A stretch of 64,000 bases of DNA from Hyphomicrobiales bacterium (GCA_900471525.1 UCEZ01000036.1:124001-188000); one strand, 5' to 3'. Counted from the stretch's first letter, positions 34,508 through 43,998 are shown. The notes: generated by a model not told the origin, from the sequence alone. Numbers and translations are program-made.

Positions 34508-36172
34508 ATGCGTAAAAATTTCCCGATCTCGCTCGTCGGCCTTGTAGCGACGGGAGTAGTCTTCGTCCTGCAGGTTATTCCGGTTACCGGTATTTTCCTG
34601 ATGTTCATGCTCGCCATGTTGTGGTCGGTTGTGCTCGTCAATGCCAGCATGATCGGGGTGGCCATCGAGGCCATTGCCGGGCGAGTATCGCGTTTATGGC
34701 TTCTGCTGCCGCTGGCCTTCTACTGCGGCTACTGGACCGTCGCTGCGCTTGATCATGTGGCTTTGCGCGACCTCACCAGCCGCTACGATGCCGCCAATGC
34801 ACGGGTCGTGACCGGATTCGATCCCACTCGCCAGGCGCTCGTCGTAGAAAGAGAAGGCGATGGAGCGTGGCTCACGCAGAACTTCGCACTTCCAGTCGCT
34901 TATTCCACCAATCCCGACTTTCTCGAGGGCTATCTCTCCAATAGGATGATCGAAAGTGGTGTCTGCGCGAAAGTGCGTGGGAGCCGCACTTTGCAGGCGG
35001 CCTTCATACGTGGGGTCGATTTCTATGATGGCGACGCGGTCCTTGGCAGTCGCGTCGAAAAGCGTTTCTGCAGCTTATTGATACCGGAAAAGCCGGTGCT
35101 ACCCATCGTCGTTGTGGGACAGGAGGAGACGAAAGATTTCGAGAAAAGCCTGCCCGTCACGAGGATCACGACGACGATAACGATGCCGGATGGCCGACGT
35201 TTCGAACTCTTCGGAGGAGTGGCCGCACCATTCGGCTGGATACCGATGCCGATCATGGGATGCTTCCTCAATTCCGGAGCGGCAGGCTGGGATTGCAGCG
35301 CGGGATTCAAGCGAAACGGTTTTACTCCCATCGTCTCAGGCAACACCCGATACCGCCGCGATTCCATGGTTCTCGCCCAAGCTCTCGGCCTCAAGCCCAT
35401 CGCTACCGACGACCGCCTGGGAAGCGATAGCACGATCGTATTGGCAAAGATCGCAGCGATCGAGGAAGCGACGCTGGCGCGCCAACTCGCGAATGTCGAC
35501 GCCATGATCGCCGACCCCGTTGCGAAGGTCACCGAATGGCAGGTCGGTGTCCTGGCAAATCGTCCTGATGTGCTAGCCTCCCGTGCCGATGCGGTCATGA
35601 CCGGTATCGAGCGGGCTGCTGCGATAACCGGGCGTTCACGTTATCCGGAGCGGGAGAGCGGCCGTATTCTTGCGGGGCTGGCTGCCGGCTTGCCACACGA
35701 CAGCTTCATCGCGCTCGGTCCCCGCCTTCTTTCAGTCTATGCTGGCGCCGATGACAAGCACTGGCTTTGGGAGGCAGAGCCTTTGCTGAGACGGCTGGGT
35801 GACCTCGGCCCTGATGCTTTGCCCTACTTGGTCAACCCGCGCGCCTTGCTACCCTCGGTCGACGGAGCGGGAATCGAAGGGCTATGCCGCGTCGGTTCCC
35901 CAGCGCGCGCCGTTGCGGAACCGATCTTGCTCGCCATGTGGGGGAAACCTGATCGTCTTGCTTACGTGGAACGCGAGGCCATGTACGTTTCGATGCGGCG
36001 CGTGGGAATCTCTCCTCCGCCGATTATGGAAGACACACGCAATCTATTCGCCAAGCTGCAGACCGACTGGAACGATATCTCCCCTTCGTCGCCGTCCAGT
36101 GTTTGCGCAACCGATGCCGAGCGGCAGGCCCGTTGGGCGCGGAAGCATGGTGGCGTATTTCGCCGTTTTTAA
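34508..36172 (+). CDS. Hypothetical membrane-anchored protein, 554 residues
   Basis: I do not recognise this protein. The first about 90 residues hold three hydrophobic segments (SLVGLVATGVVFVLQVIP, IFLMFMLAMLWSVVLVNAS, LWLLLPLAFYCGYWTVAAL); the remaining 460 are soluble, with no repeats of known type. Cysteines at four positions in the middle (VCAKVRG, KRFCSLL, MGCFLNSG, WDCSAG) may be paired, suggesting a periplasmic domain. The C-terminal half is Ala/Leu-rich and might form helical-repeat structure. The ATG follows CAGGAGCTAG. Its stop overlaps that of the convergent lipoprotein gene by four bases. The AT-rich upstream region hints at acquisition. Confidence 0.7.
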   Translation: MRKNFPISLVGLVATGVVFVLQVIPVTGIFLMFMLAMLWSVVLVNASMIGVAIEAIAGRVSRLWLLLPLAFYCGYWTVAALDHVALRDLTSRYDAANARVVTGFDPTRQALVVEREGDGAWLTQNFALPVAYSTNPDFLEGYLSNRMIESGVCAKVRGSRTLQAAFIRGVDFYDGDAVLGSRVEKRFCSLLIPEKPVLPIVVVGQEETKDFEKSLPVTRITTTITMPDGRRFELFGGVAAPFGWIPMPIMGCFLNSGAAGWDCSAGFKRNGFTPIVSGNTRYRRDSMVLAQALGLKPIATDDRLGSDSTIVLAKIAAIEEATLARQLANVDAMIADPVAKVTEWQVGVLANRPDVLASRADAVMTGIERAAAITGRSRYPERESGRILAGLAAGLPHDSFIALGPRLLSVYAGADDKHWLWEAEPLLRRLGDLGPDALPYLVNPRALLPSVDGAGIEGLCRVGSPARAVAEPILLAMWGKPDRLAYVEREAMYVSMRRVGISPPPIMEDTRNLFAKLQTDWNDISPSSPSSVCATDAERQARWARKHGGVFRRF

Positions 36173-36690
36173 ACTGGGCACTTTGCCGTCTCGAAATGCT
36201 CCGGCGTTTTGCCATCCTTGAAGACATCCGGATTCTTGTCATAGGCCGGGCCGACGACTAGGGCTTCAGCGGGCATGATGTCCTGATCGAGGTTGGAGAT
36301 CACCGAGGTCTTCAGCGTCTGGAGGATGGCGCCGTCCGGCCCCTTGACCTCGATCGTCACCGCATAGGGCTTCTGCTTCTTGACGCAGGTAACGTCGGGG
36401 CTTTCGAGAACGACCTTGTCGAGCTTGGGAAAAAGCTTGCGGTCGAGCGTCAGCGGCGCTCCGCCGGAAGGGTTTTCGAATGTGGCCACAACGGTACTGC
36501 CGTCCGGAACAGGCTCGGTCTTGGTCAGCGTGATCATGTAGGTGGCATAGGCGAGCCGGTAGTTGAAGATGAACATCTTGCCGGTGAGTTCGAGCGGATC
36601 GGGACCGGTTTCGCGCTGGCAGGCGGAAAGAGCGGTAACGGCGAAGAAAAGACCTGCGGCGATCGGGAAGCGCTTCGGTTGGATGGTCAT
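36169..36690 (-). CDS. Putative lipoprotein, unknown
   Basis: 173 residues with a lipoprotein signal (FPIAAGLFFAVTALSACQRE, cysteine near residue 24). The mature part has beta-rich character (TGKMFIFNYRLAYATYMITLTKTEP, TVVATFENPSGGAPLTLDRKLF) and two further cysteines (DVTCVKKQ, ETAKCPV at the end). No family recognised. AAGGAG lies eight bases before the ATG at 36690, and the start overlaps the stop of the upstream CGNR regulator gene by four bases, so the two form an operon. Confidence 0.75.
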   Translation of the reverse strand: MTIQPKRFPIAAGLFFAVTALSACQRETGPDPLELTGKMFIFNYRLAYATYMITLTKTEPVPDGSTVVATFENPSGGAPLTLDRKLFPKLDKVVLESPDVTCVKKQKPYAVTIEVKGPDGAILQTLKTSVISNLDQDIMPAEALVVGPAYDKNPDVFKDGKTPEHFETAKCPV

Positions 36691-37247
36691 GTGGTCAACT
36701 CCTTCTTCTGGCGCTGATAGTGGCGGCTCGCCTTCACGCGATTGCCGCAGACGGTCATGTCGCACCAGGTGCGGCTGCGATTGCGGCTGCGGTCGAGAAA
36801 CAGCCATTGGCAATTGGGGCAGATCTTCAGGCGCTCCGGCTCGCCGAAGGTGACAAGCATCAGCGCCGAGCGGGCGGTAGCGGCGTCGAGCGGCGTGCGG
36901 GCGGATTTGGCAGGGTGACGGCGGATGACCGTGGAGGCCGCGTCGAGCAGATCAGCCAGATATACCGAGGAAGGGAGCCCAAGGACTTCGGCGCGAAAAT
37001 GCCGGTCAGTTGCTTCCCTGAGATTGAGAAAGGCGGCCCGGTTTTGCGGGGCGACAGGTTCGAGCAGGCCGAAAAGGGCCTGTTCAGCAGAGAATTTCAT
37101 CGCCGCCGCCGCAAAATCGCTCAAGGCAACAGGATCGGCATAACGGTCGATCCGCCGCTCGGCGTCGAAACGCAACACGACCGAGTTGGCGACATCGAGA
37201 GCAAGGGCGCCACCGGAAAAACGATGCGGGGTCCAGGAAAATGTCAT
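36687..37247 (-). CDS. ABATE/CGNR zinc-finger transcriptional regulator
   Basis: 186 residues. The C-terminus is a textbook CGNR zinc finger: ICPNCQWLFLDRSRNRSRTW then CDMTVCGNRVKASRHYQRQ, with cysteine pairs for zinc and basic residues for DNA. The N-terminal part (FSGGALALDVANSVVLRFDAERRIDRY, later LREATDRHFRA) is the stress-related ABATE-type ligand domain. The gene is divergent from a LivH-like permease; a perfect 12-bp palindrome begins ten bases upstream of its start and is the likely operator. A lipoprotein gene overlaps its stop by four bases. Confidence 0.9.
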   Translation of the reverse strand: MTFSWTPHRFSGGALALDVANSVVLRFDAERRIDRYADPVALSDFAAAAMKFSAEQALFGLLEPVAPQNRAAFLNLREATDRHFRAEVLGLPSSVYLADLLDAASTVIRRHPAKSARTPLDAATARSALMLVTFGEPERLKICPNCQWLFLDRSRNRSRTWCDMTVCGNRVKASRHYQRQKKELTT

Positions 37248-37256
37248 GCGATATCC

Positions 37257-37284
37257 TAACTGGTAAAACGCATTTTACCAGTTA
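37257..37284. promoter_or_regulatory. Perfect 12-bp palindrome between CGNR and permease genes
   Basis: TAACTGGTAAAA-CGCA-TTTTACCAGTTA. It begins 10 bases from the CGNR start and ends 29 bases before the permease start, the expected place for an operator controlling both. The TGGT...ACCA core also resembles GntR-type sites, so another regulator is possible. Confidence 0.75.
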
Positions 37285-37313
37285 TAATGATTTTGTCATC
37301 AGCCGGATGTGTC

Positions 37314-38210
37314 ATGGCCTATTTTCTCCAGCAGCTTGCCAGCGCCCTGCCGATCGCAGCCCTTTATGCGCTGCTGGCGTTCGGATATTCGATCGCGTTT
37401 TCCGTGACGCGGAGGGCGGATCTCACCTATGGTGCACTGTTCGGCTTTTCCGGCCAGATCTTCCTGCTGTTTTCCGATTTCGCCTGGAACCGGCTGTGGC
37501 TGGTCCTGCCTGCGGCGCTCGCCATCGGCGCCATATCGGCGCTGGTCTATGCGCTCGGCGCCGGTCTCTTCATCGGCCGCTCGATCATGCGCAAGCTGGT
37601 GGCGACCTCGGCCAACACGGTGGTGGTGGCTTCGCTCGGCGTGGCGCTGGTGCTGATGGAACTGTCACGGATCGCGGCGGAAACCCGCAGCCTCTGGCTG
37701 CCGCCGTTCCTCAACACGCCGCTGACGCTCTGGCCCGATCCGCAATTTCCGGTGACGCTGACTGTGATCCAGCTTCTGAACACGTTCCTGATGCTGGCCA
37801 TGGTCTGTGCGGGGCAACTGTTTCTGGCGCGGTCCGCCTGGGGTCGCTCCTGGCGGGCGGTGTCCGACGATGCAGGGGCTGCCGCGCTCTGTGGCGTCGA
37901 CGGCAATCGTGTCTTCGTCGCGGCCTACGGGTTTTCGGCGTTGCTTGCGGCGATCGCGGGCATTCTCGCAACCTCGTACTACGGCACGATGGATTTCGGC
38001 GCCGGCGTCGTGTTCGGCGTCAAGGTGCTGTTCATTGCGGCGATCGGCGGCCAGACGGCGCCGCTGCTGGCGGCACTCGGGGCCGCGGCGATGGGCTTGA
38101 GCGAAACGCTATGGAGTGCCTACGGTCCGATGCTCTGGCGGGATTTTGCGATCTTCTCGTTCCTGGTCCTGCTTCTGGTGCTGACGCGACGCGAGCAGTT
38201 TCAACCGTAA
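37314..38210 (+). CDS. LivH-like branched-chain amino acid ABC permease, orphan
   Basis: 298 residues with eight to nine membrane segments, starting MAYFLQQLASALPIAALYAL, with GYSIAFSVTRRADLTYGALF (the LivH-type motif) and the ABC-contact loop RAVSDDAGAAALCGVDGNRVF in the middle; GILATSYYGTMDFGAGVVFG follows. The ATG at 37314 fits the family better than the start at 37287. No ATPase, second permease or binding protein gene is nearby, which is unusual since these permeases work in a five-part system. The gene is divergent from the CGNR regulator and convergent with moaE. Confidence 0.88.
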   Translation: MAYFLQQLASALPIAALYALLAFGYSIAFSVTRRADLTYGALFGFSGQIFLLFSDFAWNRLWLVLPAALAIGAISALVYALGAGLFIGRSIMRKLVATSANTVVVASLGVALVLMELSRIAAETRSLWLPPFLNTPLTLWPDPQFPVTLTVIQLLNTFLMLAMVCAGQLFLARSAWGRSWRAVSDDAGAAALCGVDGNRVFVAAYGFSALLAAIAGILATSYYGTMDFGAGVVFGVKVLFIAAIGGQTAPLLAALGAAAMGLSETLWSAYGPMLWRDFAIFSFLVLLLVLTRREQFQP

Positions 38211-38223
38211 CCAATTTCACTAC

Positions 38224-38694
38224 TCAGTCCTTCGACCAGCGATCCCGTGCACTGTCGTCTTCGTCCTTGGCGCTGACCCAGCCGCGCGCGTTGCCGTCGG
38301 CGGTATGTTCCTTCTTCCAGAAGGGCGCCGAGGTTTTCAGGAAATCCATGATGAAATTGGCGCCGTCGAAGGCTGCCTGCCGATGCGGCGAGGCGGTGAC
38401 GACGAGGACGATGTTTTCACCCGGCAGGATACTGCCATAGCGATGGATTACAGTGACAGCCTGCAGGCCGAAGCGTTCGATGGCTTCGTTGCAGATGCGG
38501 GTGATCTCCGCTTCCGCCATGCCCGGATAGTGCTCGAGTTCCAGCGCGCTCAGCGTGCCCGCTTCATCGCGGCAGAGGCCGGAGAAAGTGACGATGGCAC
38601 CGATATCATGACGGCCTGACGATAGCGCCTGCACCTCGGCGGCGAGACAGAAATCGTCGCGCTGGACGCGGACGGTGACGGGCACGCCAGCCAC
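38224..38694 (-). CDS. moaE: Molybdopterin synthase catalytic subunit
   Basis: With thiocarboxylated MoaD converts cyclic pyranopterin monophosphate to molybdopterin. 156 residues with GAIVTFSGLCRDE, LELEHYPGMAEAEI, YGSILPGENIVLV, ASPHRQAAFDGANFIMDFLK and the active-site lysines in APFWKKEH. The gene follows moaD by four bases, so the pair is one operon, together with pgsA upstream. A molybdopterin-dependent oxidoreductase encoded at 48126 would be a user of the cofactor. Confidence 0.96.
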   Translation of the reverse strand: MAGVPVTVRVQRDDFCLAAEVQALSSGRHDIGAIVTFSGLCRDEAGTLSALELEHYPGMAEAEITRICNEAIERFGLQAVTVIHRYGSILPGENIVLVVTASPHRQAAFDGANFIMDFLKTSAPFWKKEHTADGNARGWVSAKDEDDSARDRWSKD

Positions 38695-38698
38695 GCTG

Positions 38699-38959
38699 TC
38701 AGCCTCCGGTCATCGGCGGGAACAGCGCGATTTCTCGCGCGCCGGCGATCGGCTCGTGGTGATCGACGTGTTCCTGGTTGATGGCGACGCGGATGACGTT
38801 CTCATGCTCCAGTGCCGCTTCGTACTCCTCGCCGAGCGTCTTCAGGTGGGCAAGCAGGTCGCCGGCCGTGACGACGTTGTCGGGAAGCTCCAGTGTTTCC
38901 TCGGCCTTGCCGATCCGCTCGCGCACCCAGGCGAAATAGACGAGATCGACGCTGGCCAT
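38699..38959 (-). CDS. moaD: Molybdopterin synthase sulfur carrier subunit
   Basis: 86-residue ubiquitin-like sulfur carrier ending in the required Gly-Gly (ALFPPMTGG), which is adenylated and thiocarboxylated before passing sulfur to MoaE. VDLVYFAWVRERIGKAEETL at the start and HENVIRVAINQEHVDH in the middle are typical. The start codon overlaps the pgsA stop by a base, and moaE follows after four bases. Confidence 0.95.
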   Translation of the reverse strand: MASVDLVYFAWVRERIGKAEETLELPDNVVTAGDLLAHLKTLGEEYEAALEHENVIRVAINQEHVDHHEPIAGAREIALFPPMTGG

Positions 38960-39546
38960 CAGTCGACCATGTGCTTGAGGCCGGCACGGAAATAATCATA
39001 GCCGGTATAGAGCGTGATGCCGGCTGCGACCCACAGAAGCAGGATGCCCATTTCGGTCGTGTAGGGCAGCACCTTGTCGCCGGCGGGACCTGCGAGCAGG
39101 AAGGCGATGGCCACCATCTGGATCGTGGTCTTCCATTTGGCGATGCGGGTCACCGGCACGCTGACTTTCAGGGCCGCCAGATATTCGCGCAGGCCGGAGA
39201 CGAGGATTTCGCGGCACAGGATGATGATCGCAGCCCAGATCGACCAGCCGGCAATCGTGCCGTCGGCGGCAACGAGCAGCAGGACGGAGGCGACCAGCAG
39301 CTTGTCGGCGATCGGATCGAGCATTTTTCCGATATTGGAGGTCTGCTGCCAGATGCGGGCCAGATAGCCGTCGAAGAAATCGGTGATCGAGGCGATCGCA
39401 AACAGCGCAAGCGCGGTCCAGCGGGCAAAGTCGGAACTCTGCAGCTTGCCTTCGATGAAGAAGCACAGAACGATCAGCGGAACAGCCAGAATGCGTCCAT
39501 AGGTCAGAAGATTGGGGATGCTGTAGGTGGTAGGCGTCGTGGACAT
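38959..39546 (-). CDS. pgsA: CDP-diacylglycerol-glycerol-3-phosphate 3-phosphatidyltransferase
   Basis: Inner membrane enzyme making phosphatidylglycerol phosphate. 195 residues with four to five membrane segments and the complete CDP-alcohol phosphotransferase motif DGYLAR-8-G-3-D-3-D (DGYLARIWQQTSNIG, KMLDPIADK). NLLTYGRILAVPLIVLC at the N-terminus is typical. It leads the pgsA-moaD-moaE operon; in related genomes uvrC usually lies directly upstream, but here a LuxR-type gene on the other strand separates them. Confidence 0.96.
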   Translation of the reverse strand: MSTTPTTYSIPNLLTYGRILAVPLIVLCFFIEGKLQSSDFARWTALALFAIASITDFFDGYLARIWQQTSNIGKMLDPIADKLLVASVLLLVAADGTIAGWSIWAAIIILCREILVSGLREYLAALKVSVPVTRIAKWKTTIQMVAIAFLLAGPAGDKVLPYTTEMGILLLWVAAGITLYTGYDYFRAGLKHMVD

Positions 39547-39763
39547 CGATTCGGGTTCTCTGCGAGTTCTTGGATACAGATGAAGGACTTTGTGACAGCG
39601 AGGTCAACCGGTCATTGAGAGATCGGCCTGAATTATGGCGGAATTCGTCTGAACGCACGGTGAACCGCATAACCGGGGTTCACTCGGTTTACCGGATTGA
39701 GCCCGTGGGAACCTCTGGTAAGAAGGAAGCGTTGAGGGAAATACTCAAACATAGAAGAAAATC

Positions 39764-40855
39764 ATGCCTGAAGCCCTGACTTTGATCGACCGGATTTATG
39801 AGGCTGCGGTTATTCCCGAGCTCTGGCCGGATGTCTGCGTCAGTCTGGCCGCGGACGTGAACGGCTTTTCCGCGTGTCTCCTGACGATCGATACCGACCA
39901 GACGCTCAGATGGGTCTGTTCGCCGAACATCGATGAACAGATGGAGCGCTATTCGCGCAGCGAAATACGGTTCCAGAACCCGCGACCCGAGCGATCGATG
40001 CTATTGTCACCGATGGCTTTCGCGCGGGACATCGATGTGATGACGGCGGAGGAAATCGCCGCTGATCCGATCTATGACGCATTTCTGCGGCCACTCGGTC
40101 TCGGCTGGAGCATGGGGGCGGTACTGCCGGAGCCTTCAGGCCACACCCTCATATTCGACTTCATCGGTTGGGCCGACAGCGGGCCATTTCCGGTGGCAGC
40201 GCTCAATCATGTCAACAGCTTGAAGGGCGATCTTGCCCGCGCCGCGCTGATCTCCTCGCGGATGATCTTCCGCCAGGCGCAAACCATCGCGGCGACGCTG
40301 TCGATGATCGGACTTCCCGCCGCTGTCATGGGCGACGACAACCGGGTGCTGGCCATGAACGAGGACATGGAGGCGCTGGCGCCGCGCATCCGCACCGGCG
40401 CTGCCAACAGGCTCTCGCTCGAAAACCCCGCGGCGAATGCGCTGGTTTTGGCGGCGCTGGAGCAATTGCGCGTCGCGCCTGCGGCAAGCGTGCAATCCAT
40501 TCCGCTCGCTGCCGGAGAGAACACGCCGGCGCTGATCCTGCATCTCCTGCCGGTTCGAAGGAACGCGCGGGACATTTTTTCCAAGAGCCTTGCGGTGCTG
40601 ATCGCAACGCCGGTCGGCCAGGCCGGACCGCCCGACATGCGCGTGCTCAGCGGCCTGTTCGACCTGACGCCGGGCGAGGCCCGTGTCGCACGCGAACTTG
40701 CCTCCGGCGCCAGTCTTGAGGCGGTATCGATCAAACTCGGCCTCAAGCTCGAAACAGTCCGGACCTATCTAAAGCGCATCTTCCTCAAGACCGGGACGCG
40801 GCGCCAGGCGGAACTGACCCGCATGTTGTCCGGTCTCGGGCGGCTGGCGACCTGA
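39764..40855 (+). CDS. LuxR-type HTH transcriptional regulator
   Basis: 363 residues. The C-terminal about 60 are a LuxR/GerE helix-turn-helix: LFDLTPGEARVARELASGAS, LEAVSIKLGLKLETVRTYLK, RIFLKTGTRRQAELTRML. The N-terminal about 180 residues are of unknown type (LIDRIYEAAVIPELWPDVCV) and the middle has a PAS-like stretch (LPAAVMGDDNRVLAMNEDME). No autoinducer-binding signature is seen. It stands alone, convergent with uvrC and divergent from pgsA. The ligand and targets are unknown. Confidence 0.88.
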   Translation: MPEALTLIDRIYEAAVIPELWPDVCVSLAADVNGFSACLLTIDTDQTLRWVCSPNIDEQMERYSRSEIRFQNPRPERSMLLSPMAFARDIDVMTAEEIAADPIYDAFLRPLGLGWSMGAVLPEPSGHTLIFDFIGWADSGPFPVAALNHVNSLKGDLARAALISSRMIFRQAQTIAATLSMIGLPAAVMGDDNRVLAMNEDMEALAPRIRTGAANRLSLENPAANALVLAALEQLRVAPAASVQSIPLAAGENTPALILHLLPVRRNARDIFSKSLAVLIATPVGQAGPPDMRVLSGLFDLTPGEARVARELASGASLEAVSIKLGLKLETVRTYLKRIFLKTGTRRQAELTRMLSGLGRLAT

Positions 40856-40862
40856 TACTCGG

Positions 40863-42890
40863 CTACTTCGCCCCGTCCTCATGGAAGTGGTCGTAGACGA
40901 GCCGCGCCACCGCTTCCGAAATGCCCTCGACCGCGATCAGGTCGTTGATCCCGGCGCGGGACACGGCCTTGGCAGTGCCGAAATGGTGGAGCAGCGCGCG
41001 CTTGCGCGTCGGTCCGATGCCGCCGATCTCGTCCAGCGGGTTCTTGACCATCTCCTTCTTGCGCCGCGCCCGGTGCGAGCCGATGGCGAAGCGATGTGCC
41101 TCGTCGCGCATGCGCTGGATGAAATAAAGCACCGGATCGCGCGGCGGCAGGGTGAAACCGTCGCGGCTACCTGCGGGAGGGAAAAAGCGTTCGCGGCCGG
41201 CCTCGCGATCGACGCCCTTGGCGACGCCGATGGCGATGACACAATCCTCGATGTCGAGCTCCTTGAGGATTGCCCGCACCGCCGTCATCTGGCCTTGTCC
41301 GCCGTCGATCAGGATGACATCGGGCCAGGCCGGGAAGGCGGCATCCTCGACTGTCTCGACAGTGCGGTCGGGTTTTCCTTCTTCCTTCAGAAGACGCGAA
41401 AACCGCCGCGTCATCACTTCCTTCATCATGCCGAAGTCGTCGCCGGGGGTGATGTCGGTCGATTTGATATTGAACTTGCGGTACTGGCCTTTGACGAAGC
41501 CTTCCGGCCCGGCCACCACCATGCCGCCGACGGCATTGGTACCCATGATGTGGGAGTTGTCGTAGATTTCGATGCGGCGCGGCGTGCGCTCAAGCTTGAA
41601 CGTTGTCGCAAAGCCTTCCAGCAGACGCGACTGCGAAGCGGTTTCAGCCAGCTTGCGGCCATGTGCCTCACGAGCATTGGCAACGGCGTGATCGACCAGA
41701 TCCTTCTTTTCGCCGCGCTGCGGAACGAGGATCGCGACCTTGTAGCCGGATTTTTCGGTGAGTGCTTCTGCGAGCAGGTCCTGTTCCTCGACGGTCTCGC
41801 AGAGCAGGATCTGCCGGGGACAGGGCTTGTCGTCGTAGAATTGAGCCAGGAAGGCGCTGAGAACTTCGGCAGAGGTCAGCGTCGGGTCGGCCTTGGGGAA
41901 GTAGGCGCGGTTGCCCCAGTTCTGGCCGGTGCGGAAGAAGAACACCTGGATGCAGGAGACGCCGCCCTCGTGGTGGATGGCGAAGACATCGGCTTCCTCG
42001 ACGCCGGACGGGTTGATGCCCTGATGGCTCTGGACATGCGACAGCGCTGCCAGCCGGTCGCGATAGAGGGCGGCCCGTTCGAAATCGAGGTTTTCGGATG
42101 CCTCGCTCATCGCCGAGGCGATCGTCGCCTTCACCGCCTGGCTCTTGCCGGAGAGGAAGTCCCGTGCTTCGCTCACCAGTTCGGCATATTCGGCGTCGCT
42201 GACCTCGCGGGTGCAGGGGGCGGCGCAGCGCTTGATCTGGTGCAGCAGGCAGGGGCGGGTCCGGCTCTCGAAGACGCTGTCGGTACAGGTCCGCAACAGG
42301 AAGGCGCGCTGGAGCGAGTTGATCGTGCGGCCAACGGCGCCGGCCGAGGCGAAGGGGCCGAAATAATCGCCCTTGCGGCTGCGCGCACCGCGATGCTTGT
42401 AGAGCGCCGGAGCCCGCGAATCTCCCGTCACTAGGATATAGGGAAAGGATTTGTCGTCGCGCAAAAGCACGTTAAAGCGCGGACGCAAGCGTTTGATAAG
42501 GTTTGCTTCGAGCAGCAGCGCCTCGATCTCGGTGCGCGTCGTTACGAATTCCATATTGGCGGTTTCGCGCACCATCTTGGCGAGACGGTTGGAATGGACG
42601 CGGCCCTGGGCGTAATTGCTGACGCGTTTCTTGAGGCTTCTGGCCTTGCCCACGTAGAGCACATCGCCCGCTTCGTTGAACATGCGGTAGACGCCAGGAC
42701 TGTTGGGCAGGAGCTTGACGAAGGCCTGGATCAGTTCGGCGCCGCGCAAGCCATCGGGAATGGCGCTGGTCTCCGCCCAGTCGAGGATCGGCGCCGGCGA
42801 AGCAGCGTCCGGCACTTCGATCAGGTCGTCGTCGTCGCTGGCATTTTCGTCGTAGAGAATGCCGCCGTCATTGGGCACGCGCCCGTTCAT
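40863..42890 (-). CDS. uvrC: UvrABC system protein C
   Basis: Makes the dual incisions during nucleotide excision repair. 675 residues: an acidic N-terminal extension ([14 protein letters not shown]), the GIY-YIG nuclease ([21 protein letters not shown]) around 65-100, the UVR motif, the RNase H-like endonuclease ([29 protein letters not shown]) and a helix-hairpin-helix end ([17 protein letters not shown]). The start overlaps the upstream SDR gene's stop by four bases. Domains and length are complete. Confidence 0.97.
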   Translation of the reverse strand: MNGRVPNDGGILYDENASDDDDLIEVPDAASPAPILDWAETSAIPDGLRGAELIQAFVKLLPNSPGVYRMFNEAGDVLYVGKARSLKKRVSNYAQGRVHSNRLAKMVRETANMEFVTTRTEIEALLLEANLIKRLRPRFNVLLRDDKSFPYILVTGDSRAPALYKHRGARSRKGDYFGPFASAGAVGRTINSLQRAFLLRTCTDSVFESRTRPCLLHQIKRCAAPCTREVSDAEYAELVSEARDFLSGKSQAVKATIASAMSEASENLDFERAALYRDRLAALSHVQSHQGINPSGVEEADVFAIHHEGGVSCIQVFFFRTGQNWGNRAYFPKADPTLTSAEVLSAFLAQFYDDKPCPRQILLCETVEEQDLLAEALTEKSGYKVAILVPQRGEKKDLVDHAVANAREAHGRKLAETASQSRLLEGFATTFKLERTPRRIEIYDNSHIMGTNAVGGMVVAGPEGFVKGQYRKFNIKSTDITPGDDFGMMKEVMTRRFSRLLKEEGKPDRTVETVEDAAFPAWPDVILIDGGQGQMTAVRAILKELDIEDCVIAIGVAKGVDREAGRERFFPPAGSRDGFTLPPRDPVLYFIQRMRDEAHRFAIGSHRARRKKEMVKNPLDEIGGIGPTRKRALLHHFGTAKAVSRAGINDLIAVEGISEAVARLVYDHFHEDGAK

Positions 42891-43681
42891 TCCACAATCT
42901 CCAAAATATCCGGCGTCTCCCAGGCCAGATGCTGGCCGCCGTCGAGTGCGATCATCTGCCCTGTCACCGAGGGCGTATCGAACAGAAACCGGATCGCCCG
43001 GCCGAATTCGTCGAGCTGCGGCCCTCTCTCCAGTATCAGTGCGCCGACCTGGGTTTCGAAATCATCCTGGTTCTGCCGTTCGTTCGGCAGGGTCGGGCCG
43101 GGGCCGATGCCGTTGACGCGGATCGCTGGTGCCAATGCTTGTGCCATCGTCTTCGTTGCCGTCAGCAGCGCCGACTTTGACAACATATAGGAATAAAATC
43201 GAGGGTTTGGAGACCAGACGCGCTGATCGATGATATTGACCACGAGGCCGGAATTCGCCTCCGGCAATTGCGCTGCGAAATCGCGGGCAAGCAGCGACGG
43301 GGCTTTGACGTGAAGGGCGAAGTGCCGGTCCCAGATCGTCTCCTCGAAGTCCTCAAGGCTGTCTTTCTTGAAGAGCGAGGCATTGTTGACGAGCAGGCCG
43401 ACCGGTCCCAGGGCCGCGACGGCTTTTTCCATCAAGGTCAGGGCCGACGTCGTATCGGTGAGGTCCGCCATGACCGCCGCTGCAGTCCCGCCCTTTGCAC
43501 GGATCTCTGTAGCAAGCGCTTCAGCCTCCGGCAACGAGGTGTTGGCATGAATGGCAACGGCAAAGCCGTGCGCGGCAAGGTCCTCGACGATCGCCTTGCC
43601 GATACGCTTGGCGCCGCCGGTCACCAGCGCTGTTTTCAGAGGCGTCCTCTGCTTCCCGTTGTGCGATTCGTATCTCTGCAT
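42887..43681 (-). CDS. Short-chain dehydrogenase/reductase (pteridine reductase-like)
   Basis: 264 residues: Rossmann start [31 protein letters not shown], and the active site with [19 protein letters not shown] (Tyr and Lys). The TGGAKRIG loop resembles pteridine reductase/FolM-like enzymes, but the substrate is not certain. The end [20 protein letters not shown] is typical. The ATG at 43681 gives [11 protein letters not shown]; the frame is open to 43732. It is coupled to uvrC by a four-base overlap. Confidence 0.9.
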   Translation of the reverse strand: MQRYESHNGKQRTPLKTALVTGGAKRIGKAIVEDLAAHGFAVAIHANTSLPEAEALATEIRAKGGTAAAVMADLTDTTSALTLMEKAVAALGPVGLLVNNASLFKKDSLEDFEETIWDRHFALHVKAPSLLARDFAAQLPEANSGLVVNIIDQRVWSPNPRFYSYMLSKSALLTATKTMAQALAPAIRVNGIGPGPTLPNERQNQDDFETQVGALILERGPQLDEFGRAIRFLFDTPSVTGQMIALDGGQHLAWETPDILEIVE

Positions 43682-43763
43682 GTCGCAAGGATATAGGAGC
43701 AGGGCGGATATTGCGAAACAGGCACCGCGCATTCGTTTCAGAAAAATTAACGGGAAAGCGATA

Positions 43764-43802
43764 AATTGAATTGTTTTCTAAAGTTATAGTATATATTCAA
43801 TT
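43764..43802 (+). promoter_or_regulatory. Candidate promoter region of the outer membrane protein gene
   Basis: In an AT-rich stretch, TTGAAT (43766-43771) and TATATA (43790-43795) are 18 bases apart. They lie inside an inverted repeat AATTGAAT (43764-43771) / ATTCAATT (43795-43802). If used, the transcript has a leader of about 210 bases. Confidence 0.4.
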
Positions 43803-43955
43803 AATCTTATGTTGTGGTTAATAAATACCCTGTGTCTGCAAAGCAACATCGAATTTCAGCCATCCTCTCGCCACTAAAATTTCACAATTTGGCTCTTGTG
43901 AATCCGCATTTGGCCGCCAATTTCCTCGTCAACCGGGCGGGTTAATTGCAGTTTG

Positions 43956-43998
43956 TCCGATGTATCAGTTTAGGACCGCGAGGGTCCGGAGCATCGGA
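43956..43998 (+). promoter_or_regulatory. Leader hairpin before the outer membrane protein gene
   Basis: An outer stem TCCGATG (43956-43962) / CATCGGA (43992-43998) encloses an inner stem GGACC / GGTCC (43973-43977, 43983-43987). It ends three bases before the GAAAGGAG ribosome binding site. Such 5' hairpins often stabilise abundant porin mRNAs; that role is inferred. Confidence 0.5.

Noticed and set aside
39570..39779. 69-codon plus-strand frame before the LuxR-type gene
   Set aside because: No ribosome site, no family and overlap with the LuxR gene start; probably spacer.
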